NCBI GenBank assembly: GCA_002471975.1
Contig: DKQZ01000091.1
Coordinates: 7,564 to 23,373 of the forward strand
Reading direction: 5' to 3'
Length of the DNA: 15,810 nucleotides
DNA from: Dialister sp. UBA7295
GTDB lineage: Bacteria > Bacillota > Negativicutes > Veillonellales > Dialisteraceae
The notes beneath the pieces are model-generated. The model saw nothing but the letters and a program-made list of their open reading frames with translations. It ran no database searches and was not told where the DNA came from. Shown in pieces: positions 6,654-12,569 of the stretch (its first letter is position 1; every line of letters starts with the position of its first letter). Position numbers and translations under genes: made by a program.

Positions 6654-6680
6654 TTGAATTTTGGAGAAATATGATATAAT
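6654..6680 (+). promoter_or_regulatory. Promoter of the candidate antitoxin RNA
   Basis: TATAAT (6675-6680) is preceded by TGA to form an extended -10 element. TTGAAT at 6654-6659 is a possible -35 element, although the spacer is only 15 bp. Transcription should start near 6687. Confidence 0.65.
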
Positions 6681-6686
6681 ATCAAT

Positions 6687-6784
6687 AGAAAAGGGATAGC
6701 CGGTAAATTCCATGGCGGTGGAATGGCTTCCCCGAATCTTATTTGAGTTGAAGAGAGCCTCCTAAGCCTATGGAAGGCTTTTTT
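6687..6784 (+). ncRNA. Candidate type I antitoxin RNA
   Basis: An untranslated RNA of about 98 nt is predicted between an extended -10 promoter and a terminator. It contains a hairpin, ATTCCA (6707-6712)/TGGAAT (6719-6724), extended by AGCC/GGCT (6698-6701/6725-6728). It points toward the small hydrophobic ORF at 6801-6875 on the other strand. A toxin mRNA reading past its stop would overlap it. This convergent 3'-overlap is the layout of txpA/RatA-type loci. The RNA and its role are inferred; start and end could shift by several bases. Confidence 0.6.
6764..6784 (+). terminator. Terminator of the candidate antitoxin RNA
   Basis: AAGCCT (6764-6769), loop ATGGA, AGGCTT (6775-6780), then TTTT. 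It ends 17 bp before the toxin stop codon on the opposite strand. Confidence 0.75.
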
Positions 6785-6800
6785 CAATGCAAGGAATTAC

Positions 6801-6875
6801 TTACTTATTCCTCATGATGAATGCTACCAGCGTGCCGAAAGCAATCATCAGAGACAAAGCTTCGTAAATGCTCAT
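6801..6875 (-). CDS. Small holin-like type I toxin
   Basis: The 24-residue peptide begins MSIYEALSLMIAFGTLVA and ends FIMRNK. It is one hydrophobic helix with a charged C-terminus. The start pattern (M-S-x-Y-E-A-L-x-L-M-I-A-F-x-T-L-V) matches the short 'putative holin-like toxin' proteins of Firmicutes, which are type I toxins acting on the membrane. A very good Shine-Dalgarno, AAGGGGGTG (6889-6881), stands at correct spacing, and an extended -10 promoter lies at 6926-6934. It is shorter than many relatives at the C-terminus. The gene is too short for usual ORF callers. Toxicity is inferred from family resemblance and from the convergent RNA, not shown. Confidence 0.72.
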   Translation of the reverse strand: MSIYEALSLMIAFGTLVAFIMRNK

Positions 6876-6925
6876 AGCATCACCCCCTTGCGGGAGAAAA
6901 GCCTTTTACCGACTATCCTTGTCAG

Positions 6926-6934
6926 ATTATACCA
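6926..6934 (-). promoter_or_regulatory. Extended -10 promoter of the toxin gene
   Basis: On the minus strand TGG-TATAAT (6934-6926) is a perfect extended -10 element. A -35 element at the right distance is weak (CTGTAT). The leader before the toxin ATG would be about 45 nt. Confidence 0.6.
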
Positions 6935-6954
6935 TATGTTTTTCGGAAATACAG

Positions 6955-6983
6955 AAATCGTCGATTCATTTCGACGATTTTTT
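6955..6983 (+). terminator. Rho-independent terminator, plus strand
   Basis: AAATCGTCGA (6955-6964), a 6-nt loop and TCGACGATTT (6971-6980) form a perfect 10-bp stem followed by TTT. It stops plus-strand transcription coming through the toxin locus and separates that locus from recQ. No gene just upstream needs it other than read-through from the antitoxin RNA. Confidence 0.75.
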
Positions 6984-7010
6984 ATTGCCTGATTTTTGCT
7001 GCCGCTATTG

Positions 7011-7142
7011 CACGGGCGAGGAACCTTTCCCGTTATCACTCGCCTGGCATAAACGGAATCCATCACGCACATGGCCGACTTCCCGATATCACCCCCAAAA
7101 GCTTCAAACCGAAATCATCACGGACAGGGCCAACTTCCTGAC
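7011..7142 (+). repeat. Degenerate copies of the 53-bp repeat
   Basis: The segment starting GCACGGGCGAGG and continuing TTTCCCGTTATCACTCGCC, CTGGCATAAACGGAA matches the units at 15602-15810. A second, more diverged copy follows (GGCCGACTTCCCGATATCAC), then a fragment (GGGCCAACTTCCTGACT). No ORF here is credible. The recQ promoter starts at the end of this block. Confidence 0.75.
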
Positions 7143-7159
7143 TAATATGTATATAGAAA

Positions 7160-7168
7160 TGATATAAT
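7160..7168 (+). promoter_or_regulatory. Extended -10 promoter of recQ
   Basis: TGA-TATAAT (7160-7168) is an extended -10 element 42 bp before the recQ start. CTGACT (7138-7143) is a weak -35 candidate with a 19-bp spacer. Confidence 0.55.
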
Positions 7169-7209
7169 AAAAACGATACAGTCCATTCAAAAAAGAAAGG
7201 AGGAAACCC

Positions 7210-9465
7210 ATGACACCGCAGGAAATACTGAAGCGTTTTTTCGGCTATGATTCTTTCCGGCCGAAGCAGCAGGAAGTGATCCATGCCATCGGGCGGGGAG
7301 AAGATGTACTCGCCATCATGCCCACGGGAGCAGGGAAATCCATCTGTTTCCAGATCCCGGCCCTTTTATTTCCTTACGGTACCGTCATTATTTCTCCTCT
7401 CATTTCCCTGATGAAAGACCAGGTGGAAGGGCTCATGGAACAGGGGATTCCTGCCTCTTTTGTGAATTCCACCATTTCCTATGACGAATCCATCGAACGG
7501 CTCCGGGATCTCTGGCGGGGCAGGATCAAGCTTCTCTACATGGCCCCGGAGAAGCTGGAACCTTCCTACTTTACCCAGTGCCTCGCCCAGTGTCCTATTT
7601 CCATGATCGTCATTGACGAAGCCCACTGCGTATCCCAGTGGGGGCATGATTTCCGTCCCTCTTACCGGAGGATCAAAGCATTCATCGATTACCTTCCCCG
7701 GCGTCCCATCGTGGCTGCTTTTACGGCTACTGCGACTCCGACGGTAGAAAAGGATATGAAAGAAAGTTTGGGCCTCGAGCAGGCTCACGTTTTCCGCACG
7801 GGACTCGATCGGCCGAACCTGTCCTTCCGCGTCATTTCCGGGGCGAAACGGGACAATTTCATCCTTCGCTACGTGAAAAATCATAAAAAAGAGGCGGGCA
7901 TCATCTATTGCGCCACCAGGAAGGCCGTGGAAAACGTCTATGAAATGCTGGTTTCCAAAGGCATCAAAGCCGGCCGTTACCATGCGGGCATGGAAGATGA
8001 AGAACGGCGGAAAATGCAGGAAGATTTTTCCTTCGACAACCTCACCGTCATGGTGGCGACAAATGCATTTGGTATGGGTATCGATAAAAGCAATGTGCGC
8101 TACGTCATTCATTACCAGATGCCAAAGAGCCTGGAAGCCTATTACCAGGAAGCCGGTCGGGCAGGCCGCGACGGCGCGAAAGCGGAATGTATCCTTCTCT
8201 ACAGCGGACAGGACGTGCGGATTCAGAAATACCTCATCGAACAGGGAAATCAGGACGATACCATCAAGAAACTGGATTATCAGCGGCTGAATGCCATGGT
8301 AGACTATTGCCAGACTACCTCCTGCCTTCGAAATTATATCCTCGCCTACTTCGGGGAACAGGTGAAAGACCCCTGCGGTCACTGTGGGAACTGTGAAAGT
8401 CAGGAAGGCAGGGTGGATATCACCGAGCCCGCTTCCCTCATTTTCAAGACCATCGAATCCCTCCACGAACGATTCGGCTCCTCTGCCATCGTGGACGTCA
8501 TCCATGGAAGCCGGACGAAAAACGTGCTGGCGAAGAAACTGAACCAGTGCCCCACCTTCGGAAAACTTTCCTTCGAAAAAACCACCCATATCCGAAGCGC
8601 CCTGAACAGCTTTGTGGCCGACGGGTATCTGCGGCGGGAAGGAGAGCCCTATGCCATCCTGAAGCTCACCGACAAAGCTAGAGAAGTCCTCGATGGACGA
8701 GGAAAAGTCATGGGTCTTGCCTTCGGAGCCCAGGACGTCATGGCCGATGCTGCCGTATCCAGAAAAATCGAACGGACCGCAGGCCGGGAAGGATCCCTCT
8801 TCGAGAAACTCAGAAATCTCCGCACTGCCATCGCCAGAGAAGAGTCCGTCCCGCCCTTCGTGGTCTTCTCTGATGCCACCCTCGAAAACATGGCTGCCCT
8901 TCACCCGAGAAATAAAGACGAAATGTCCCACGTTCACGGCGTAGGCGCCTTCAAACTGGAAAAATACGGAGACCGCTTCCTGGCCCTCCTCAATGAAGAG
9001 GAAGAACATAGAAATACGATGAAAGAAACCCTGGAAGAAACGCTCTTAAACCTTCGAAGCGACCTGGCCCGCGCCAATGACACCGTGCCCCGAGCCATCT
9101 TCACAGACGAAATCATCCATCAGATGGCACAAAAACGGCCCACCACCATGAGAGAACTGAAAAAACTGGAAGGCATAGGAAATAATGCCATGAAATACGG
9201 CGAACCTTTTCTCGACATCCTGGCCGGAGAAAAAGTCCCCGTCCCGCCGCCTTCTAAAGAATTCAAGGCCACCGCCGTCTACCTCTTCCTCAAAAGCGTA
9301 AGAAAGCGGCTTGCTCTGCACCATAAAACAACGGAGCCGGCCATCCTGTCAGAAGAAGATTTAAGGAAACTGTCCGGCGGAGACCAGACAGTCCTTGCCA
9401 ACATGGATCCCGCTGATGCGGCAGAATTCAGGAAGGCTATTCATGTGTATAAAAATATCTCGTAA
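7210..9465 (+). CDS. recQ: ATP-dependent DNA helicase RecQ
   Basis: RecQ is a 3'-5' superfamily 2 DNA helicase of recombination and repair. In the 751-residue product, Walker A is MPTGAGKS (37-44) and the DEAH box IDEAHC is at 135-140. Motif III FTATATP covers 171-177, and GRAGRDG covers 316-322. The zinc-binding site uses Cys372, Cys389, Cys392 and Cys395, and an RQC winged helix spans about 400-500. Two HRDC domains follow (about 528-594 and 608-672). A C-terminal stretch (about 688-745) looks like a shortened third HRDC. E. coli RecQ has one HRDC and about 609 residues, so this is a long form. Start ATG 7210 follows AAGGAGG at 7197-7203. It is monocistronic, with a long repeat-filled gap after it. 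Confidence 0.97.
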   Translation: MTPQEILKRFFGYDSFRPKQQEVIHAIGRGEDVLAIMPTGAGKSICFQIPALLFPYGTVIISPLISLMKDQVEGLMEQGIPASFVNSTISYDESIERLRDLWRGRIKLLYMAPEKLEPSYFTQCLAQCPISMIVIDEAHCVSQWGHDFRPSYRRIKAFIDYLPRRPIVAAFTATATPTVEKDMKESLGLEQAHVFRTGLDRPNLSFRVISGAKRDNFILRYVKNHKKEAGIIYCATRKAVENVYEMLVSKGIKAGRYHAGMEDEERRKMQEDFSFDNLTVMVATNAFGMGIDKSNVRYVIHYQMPKSLEAYYQEAGRAGRDGAKAECILLYSGQDVRIQKYLIEQGNQDDTIKKLDYQRLNAMVDYCQTTSCLRNYILAYFGEQVKDPCGHCGNCESQEGRVDITEPASLIFKTIESLHERFGSSAIVDVIHGSRTKNVLAKKLNQCPTFGKLSFEKTTHIRSALNSFVADGYLRREGEPYAILKLTDKAREVLDGRGKVMGLAFGAQDVMADAAVSRKIERTAGREGSLFEKLRNLRTAIAREESVPPFVVFSDATLENMAALHPRNKDEMSHVHGVGAFKLEKYGDRFLALLNEEEEHRNTMKETLEETLLNLRSDLARANDTVPRAIFTDEIIHQMAQKRPTTMRELKKLEGIGNNAMKYGEPFLDILAGEKVPVPPPSKEFKATAVYLFLKSVRKRLALHHKTTEPAILSEEDLRKLSGGDQTVLANMDPADAAEFRKAIHVYKNIS

Positions 9466-9467
9466 GA

Positions 9468-9529
9468 GGGATTAGGAATTGGGGATTGGGGATTAGGAGA
9501 TGTGCGGCGCGACAGAAAAGAAGCGCCGC
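9468..9529 (+). repeat. Five 7-bp repeats plus GC hairpin
   Basis: Five heptamers of GGGATTA/GGGATTG type (9468-9502) start 3 bp after the recQ stop. They lead into the hairpin GCGGCGC (9504-9510), loop with ACAGAAAAG, GCGCCGC (9523-9529). Hairpin and loop are the reverse complement of the one at 5453-5477. Confidence 0.85.
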
Positions 9530-9586
9530 AGAGATTTATATAGTTCTCCCTTACATGTGAGGCTGATTGACGAAACAGTCAAGTCT

Positions 9587-9700
9587 GAATTGACTCTATC
9601 GGAAAGCAGAAAGGCTCCCCTCGCAGGCCCCCCGAAGTTCGGGGGGCTGCCCTCAAGGCGACTGGGGGGCTGTACAATCGTACAAGTCGAAAATGAGCTT
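9587..9700. repeat. Multi-stem palindromic repeat copy
   Basis: Left border TTGACTCTATCGGAAAG. First stem GCCCCCC (9627-9633)/GGGGGGC (9641-9647), small stem GCC/GGC (9650s), then a second GGGGGGC (9664-9670) that could pair with the same 5' arm instead. Ends with GTACAATCGTACAAGTCG and AAAATGAGC. No ORF here is convincing. Confidence 0.75.
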
Positions 9701-9720
9701 GAAGGTAAACTCATCCCGGG

Positions 9721-9834
9721 GAGCTCCCGCAAAGCAGGTGAGGGGGAGCTGCATGTTGTTAGAAAAATAAAGCCCTCGCTGACGTCCTGCGTCCCCCATC
9801 GGGGGAAGCTCCGCCAAAGGCGGTGAAGGGGGCT
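9721..9834. repeat. Two further multi-stem palindromic copies
   Basis: Copy one pairs AGCTCCC (9722-9728) with GGGAGCT (9744-9750) around GCAAAGC. Copy two has CCCCC (9793-9797)/GGGGG (9801-9805), CCGCC/GGCGG (9811-9815/9819-9823) and a competing GGGGG (9828-9832). Together with the copy at 9587 they fill most of the 523-bp recQ-thyA gap. Confidence 0.75.
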
Positions 9835-9883
9835 ATCTATCGTAAGAATGCCAACTGACACTAAAGCCCCCATGCGTACCGCA

Positions 9884-9918
9884 CTGATAACTGATAACTG
9901 CGAACTATTAACTTCAAA
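9884..9918. repeat. Five 7-bp repeats before the thyA promoter
   Basis: Five units of CTGATAA type in phase, the last two diverged. The array ends one base before the -35 box of the thyA promoter. Confidence 0.7.
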
Positions 9919-9947
9919 ATGACAGTATCTCCACATTTCTATATATT
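9919..9947 (+). promoter_or_regulatory. Promoter of thyA-dfrA
   Basis: ATGACA (9919-9924) and TATATT (9942-9947) each differ from consensus at one base and are 17 bp apart. The leader to the thyA start is about 35 nt. Confidence 0.55.
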
Positions 9948-9988
9948 ATAAGTATATAAATAACAAAGTAGTAAAAGGAGGAACCCAA

Positions 9989-10783
9989 TTGAGCCTCGCA
10001 GACAAAGAATACCTTGGCATCGTGAAGAACATCCTTGAAAAAGGCGCACTGGGACAGAACCGGACCGGCATGCCCGCCTACAAACTGCCCCACCAGATCA
10101 TGCAGTTTGATCTGGAAAAAGAATTTCCCATCCTCACCACGAAATTCGTCGCTTTCAAGACAAGCGTGAAAGAAATCCTCTGGATCTGGCAGAAACAGTC
10201 CAATGACGTCCATCTCCTTCAGCGGTGGAATTGTCATGTCTGGGACGAATGGATGAGACCGGACGGCACCATAGGGAAAGCCTACGGTTACCAGCTTGGG
10301 AAATACCATCAGGTGGATACCCTCCTGAAAACTTTAAAAACCGATCCCCAGAGCCGGCGGATGGTGGTGGACCTCTGGAACGTCCAGGATCTTCCGGATA
10401 TGGCCCTCTATCCCTGCGCTTTCCTCACTATGTGGGATGTTTCCGATGACGGACGGCTGAACTGCATGCTCGTCCAGCGAAGCGGGGATATGGGCCTGGG
10501 AGTTCCTTTCAATATGACCCAGTACGCAGCCCTGGTCCACATGATCGCTCAGGTTTCCGGACTCCGTCCCGGACTCTTCACCCACGTCATCAATAATGCC
10601 CATATCTACGAAAATCACGTGGAAGGACTGAAGACCCAGCTGGCAAGACTCCCTGAGGCCTATGACGCGCCGAAACTCATCCTCAATCCGGACGTCAAAA
10701 ATTTCTACGACTTCCGGCCCGAAGACATTCAGCTGGATGACTACAAACATCACGACAAAATCGCCATGGAGGTATCGGTATGA
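9989..10783 (+). CDS. thyA: Thymidylate synthase (phi3T/ThyA type)
   Basis: Thymidylate synthase methylates dUMP to dTMP with methylenetetrahydrofolate, releasing dihydrofolate. The 264-residue protein carries the nucleophile Cys143 in ALYPCAF, the phosphate-binding RR pair in SRRMVVDLW (123-124) and the dUMP-binding QRSGDMGLGVPFNMTQY loop. The sequence follows the Bacillus ThyA/phage phi3T branch, with LWIWQKQSNDV, Ala rather than His after the catalytic Cys, and NPDVKNFYDF near the end. Start is TTG 9989, 7 bp after AAAGGAGG (9974-9981); no ATG fits. It overlaps dfrA by 4 bp (ATGA), so the two are co-translated. This pairing is functional, since DHFR regenerates the folate consumed here. 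Confidence 0.96.
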   Translation: MSLADKEYLGIVKNILEKGALGQNRTGMPAYKLPHQIMQFDLEKEFPILTTKFVAFKTSVKEILWIWQKQSNDVHLLQRWNCHVWDEWMRPDGTIGKAYGYQLGKYHQVDTLLKTLKTDPQSRRMVVDLWNVQDLPDMALYPCAFLTMWDVSDDGRLNCMLVQRSGDMGLGVPFNMTQYAALVHMIAQVSGLRPGLFTHVINNAHIYENHVEGLKTQLARLPEAYDAPKLILNPDVKNFYDFRPEDIQLDDYKHHDKIAMEVSV

Positions 10784-11256
10784 GCCTTTCTATCATCGTA
10801 GCAAAGGCAGAGCATAACGTCATTGGCAAACAGAATACCCTTCTCTGGCATATTTCCGATGACATGAAACGATTCAAAACCCTCACCATGGGCCATCCCA
10901 TCCTCATGGGACGGAAAACCTTCGAAAGCCTCCCCAAAGTCCTCCCGGGACGGACCCATTACGTCCTCACAGGAAATAAAAATTACAAAGTCCCCGAAGG
11001 CGTCCTCCTGTTTCATACATTGGACGACCTCCTCAAGGCCCTTCCGGAGGGAGAAAACTTCATCATCGGAGGAGCCCAATTTTACCGGCAGACTCTGCCG
11101 TTCGCCGATACCATCTACCTCACCGACGTCCATCAGGAATTTGAAGACGGCGATGCCTATTTCCCCGAAATAAATATGGATGAATGGAAGGAAATATCCC
11201 GGACACCCGGTGAAGGGGCCATCCCTCATGACTTTGTAGTTTTGAAGAGGAAATAG
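10780..11256 (+). CDS. dfrA: Dihydrofolate reductase
   Basis: DHFR reduces dihydrofolate to tetrahydrofolate with NADPH; the gene is also called folA. The 158-residue protein has the expected length. Visible marks are the N-terminal strand SIIVAKAEHNVIGK and Trp23. The catalytic acid Asp28 is in HISDDMKRFK, and MGRKTFESL (43-51) is the NADPH-binding helix start. FIIGGAQFYRQ (about 93-103) is the Gly-Gly motif. The start ATG 10780 overlaps the thyA stop, with GGAGG at 10768-10772 inside thyA. Together they form a two-gene unit for dTMP synthesis. No clear hairpin terminator follows; a heptamer repeat begins 10 bp past the stop. Confidence 0.96.
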   Translation: MSLSIIVAKAEHNVIGKQNTLLWHISDDMKRFKTLTMGHPILMGRKTFESLPKVLPGRTHYVLTGNKNYKVPEGVLLFHTLDDLLKALPEGENFIIGGAQFYRQTLPFADTIYLTDVHQEFEDGDAYFPEINMDEWKEISRTPGEGAIPHDFVVLKRK

Positions 11257-11265
11257 ATGTCAGCA

Positions 11266-11300
11266 GTTAGCCGTTAGTGGTTAGCCGTTAGTGATTAGTT
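11266..11300 (+). repeat. Five 7-bp repeats after dfrA
   Basis: Five units alternating GTTAGCC and GTTAGTG with a final ATTAGTT, in exact phase. The array is followed by TTTATTTG and then by multi-stem repeats. Confidence 0.8.
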
Positions 11301-11306
11301 TTTATT

Positions 11307-11475
11307 TGAGTGACTCCATCGGTACGCGAAAAGGCCTCCGCAAAGCGGGTGAGGGGAAACTGCACTGGAGGCTGAAAATGTACAAGTCGAAACGTTCAAG
11401 CCCTCCCAGGCTTGGGAGGGTGGCGCCGAAGGCGACGGGTGGGTCGTACTAACCGTACAAGTCGAAAATGGGACA
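11307..11475. repeat. Two multi-stem palindromic repeat copies
   Basis: Copy one starts TGAGTGACTCCATCGG, pairs GCCTCC (11334-11339) with GGAGGC (11367-11372), with CCGC/GCGG inside, and ends GTACAAGTCGAAA. Copy two has a perfect stem CCCTCCCA (11401-11408)/TGGGAGGG (11413-11420), then GCC/GGC, a competing GGGTGGG, and ends CGTACAAGTCGAAAATGGG. No gene occupies the 310-bp gap. Confidence 0.78.
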
Positions 11476-11493
11476 AACCCTCCATGCCTGCCG

Positions 11494-11528
11494 AACTAAC
11501 AGCTAACGGTTGAAAGCCAACTTATATT
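11494..11528. repeat. Diverged 7-bp repeats before flavodoxin-like gene
   Basis: Units resembling AACTAAC and AGCTAAC occur in 7-bp phase, with degenerate members between them. They look like the complement of the GTTAGCC type at 11266. Weak on its own. Confidence 0.35.
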
Positions 11529-11566
11529 CATCCCAACTGACTCAATCTGAAAGAAGGAAATAAGAA

Positions 11567-11983
11567 ATGAAAACCGCAGTCCGTTATTTCTCCCGCGGCG
11601 GCTCCACTGAAACCATCGCGAAAGCCATCGCCCGGGAACTCCGTGAAAAAGCAGAAACCACCGCAGCTCCCATCGAGAAGAAAGTAGACGTCCTCTTCCT
11701 GGGAAGCGGAGTCTATGCAGGTCATATCGATGGCCATGTGAAAGAATTCATCCAGAACCTGGACAGGAACAAAGTAGGCAAAGTCGCCTTCTTCTGCACC
11801 TCCGTCCTGGACCCCGGAGGAAGAGACAAAGAAGTGAGACGGCTCCTCGAACAGAAAGACATCCCCATGGACACAAGGACCTTCCACTGCAAAGGAAAAT
11901 TCTTCTTCGTCTACTCCAGCCATCCCGACAATAAGGACAAACTGGACGCCGCCATTTTTGCGAAGAAGATAGCGAAACTCTGA
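11567..11983 (+). CDS. Small flavodoxin-like protein
   Basis: The 138-residue protein resembles short flavodoxin-fold proteins that bind FMN and carry electrons in the cytoplasm. The phosphate-binding loop is YFSRGGSTETIAKAIA (residues 7-22), following a first beta strand. GSGVYAGHIDGHVKEFI (about 48-64) matches the loop that contacts the flavin ring. A further strand, KVAFFCTSVLDPGG, comes after it. Length is at the low end for flavodoxins, with no fused domain. Start ATG 11567 follows AGAAGG at 11552-11557; no clear promoter was seen. A terminator follows at once, so it is a single-gene unit. The redox partner cannot be named from context. Confidence 0.85.
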   Translation: MKTAVRYFSRGGSTETIAKAIARELREKAETTAAPIEKKVDVLFLGSGVYAGHIDGHVKEFIQNLDRNKVGKVAFFCTSVLDPGGRDKEVRRLLEQKDIPMDTRTFHCKGKFFFVYSSHPDNKDKLDAAIFAKKIAKL

Positions 11984-11999
11984 GAAACTGTAAATGGAA

Positions 12000-12033
12000 A
12001 AGGCAGACTGAATGTCGTTCAGCCTGCTTTTTT
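12000..12033 (+). terminator. Terminator after flavodoxin-like gene
   Basis: GCAG-A-CTGAA (12003-12012), loop TGTCG, TTCAG-C-CTGC (12018-12027), then six T. One A/C mismatch interrupts the stem. Confidence 0.88.
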
Positions 12034-12197
12034 AGTGATCAGTTCGCAGTTCTCAGAATGACCGGATTCTTTGAAACTTTGCATTCTCAGCCGTCTTCGA
12101 AACTGTGCATCAATCGGGACTCGGGGCGGCGGCCAAATTCATAGGGCGGCCATTTTTTATGGGATACATATAAGTTCCCGTTCCGGGTTTCCCACAA

Positions 12198-12262
12198 GGC
12201 GGCGAAGCCGCCCGATGAAAACCTTCCCTTAGATAGGGAAGGTGCCCGAAGGGCGGATAGGA
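12198..12262. repeat. Multi-stem palindromic repeat copy
   Basis: GGCGGC/GCCGCC (12198-12203/12207-12212) around GAA, then CCTTCCC (12222-12228)/GGGAAGG (12236-12242), then GCCC/GGGC (12244-12247/12251-12254) around GAA, then GGATAGG. The long-stem, short-GAA-stem, G-rich arm order is the same as at 11401 and 12337. Confidence 0.75.
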
Positions 12263-12330
12263 TGATTAATGATTTATCCTGCACTACACATTCAAGTCGC
12301 AAATAAAGGGAAAGAAAAACATGCTGCAGG

Positions 12331-12395
12331 GCCCTGCCCCTCCAGGCCTGGAGGGGTGCCCGAAGGGCGGGGCGGTTGTTCAATCGTTCAAGGCA
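12331..12395. repeat. Multi-stem palindromic repeat copy
   Basis: A perfect 20-bp palindrome at 12337-12356 (CCCCTCCAGG/CCTGGAGGGG), then GCCC/GGGC around GAA (12358-12368), then GGGGCGG, then TTGTTCAATCGTTCAAGG, the counterpart of the GTACAATCGTACAAG tail at 9671. The reading frame of the downstream ATPase is open through here but is not coding. Confidence 0.75.
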
Positions 12396-12468
12396 CAAAC
12401 AGGACTGATTGCAATCCCGGCCCGGGGGACTCATGTTTCAAACCGAAAATGGGGCACAGAAATTTTCG

Positions 12469-12553
12469 GTATACTGAGAAAATTCAAAAAAATAAAAAGT
12501 TTTATCAGTATACTGATAAAACTTTTGAAAAACAAAACTTTTTATAGTATACT
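12469..12553 (+). promoter_or_regulatory. 39-bp repeats with 32-bp palindrome: likely operator
   Basis: GTATACTGA occurs at 12469, 12508 and 12547, exactly 39 bp apart. The first two 39-bp units agree at 27 of 39 positions. Bases 12495-12526 form a perfect 32-bp palindrome centred on AGTATACT. The third GTATACTGA carries the -10 box of the ATPase promoter, and the palindrome touches the -35 box. The layout suggests a dimeric regulator controlling this promoter; the regulator is unknown and could be the ATPase itself, which contains a winged-helix-like region. Confidence 0.75.
12525..12553 (+). promoter_or_regulatory. Promoter of the AAA ATPase gene
   Basis: TTGAAA (12525-12530) and TATACT (12548-12553) are 17 bp apart. 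Transcription would begin near 12560, so the leader before ATG 12570 is only about 10 nt or absent. Confidence 0.6.
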
Positions 12554-12569
12554 GAGAATGGTGATGCCT

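Noticed and set aside
7366..9009. 547-codon minus-strand open frame over recQ
   Set aside because: Antisense to a full-length, motif-complete RecQ; no start site or family resemblance.
9500..9826. 108-codon frame after recQ
   Set aside because: It lies across one hairpin element and two multi-stem repeats and carries no family signal.
12321..12569. N-terminal extension of the AAA ATPase by 83 codons
   Set aside because: It would translate the multi-stem repeat and the 39-bp operator-like repeats. The family normally begins at MIxRxLY, and a promoter lies inside this stretch.
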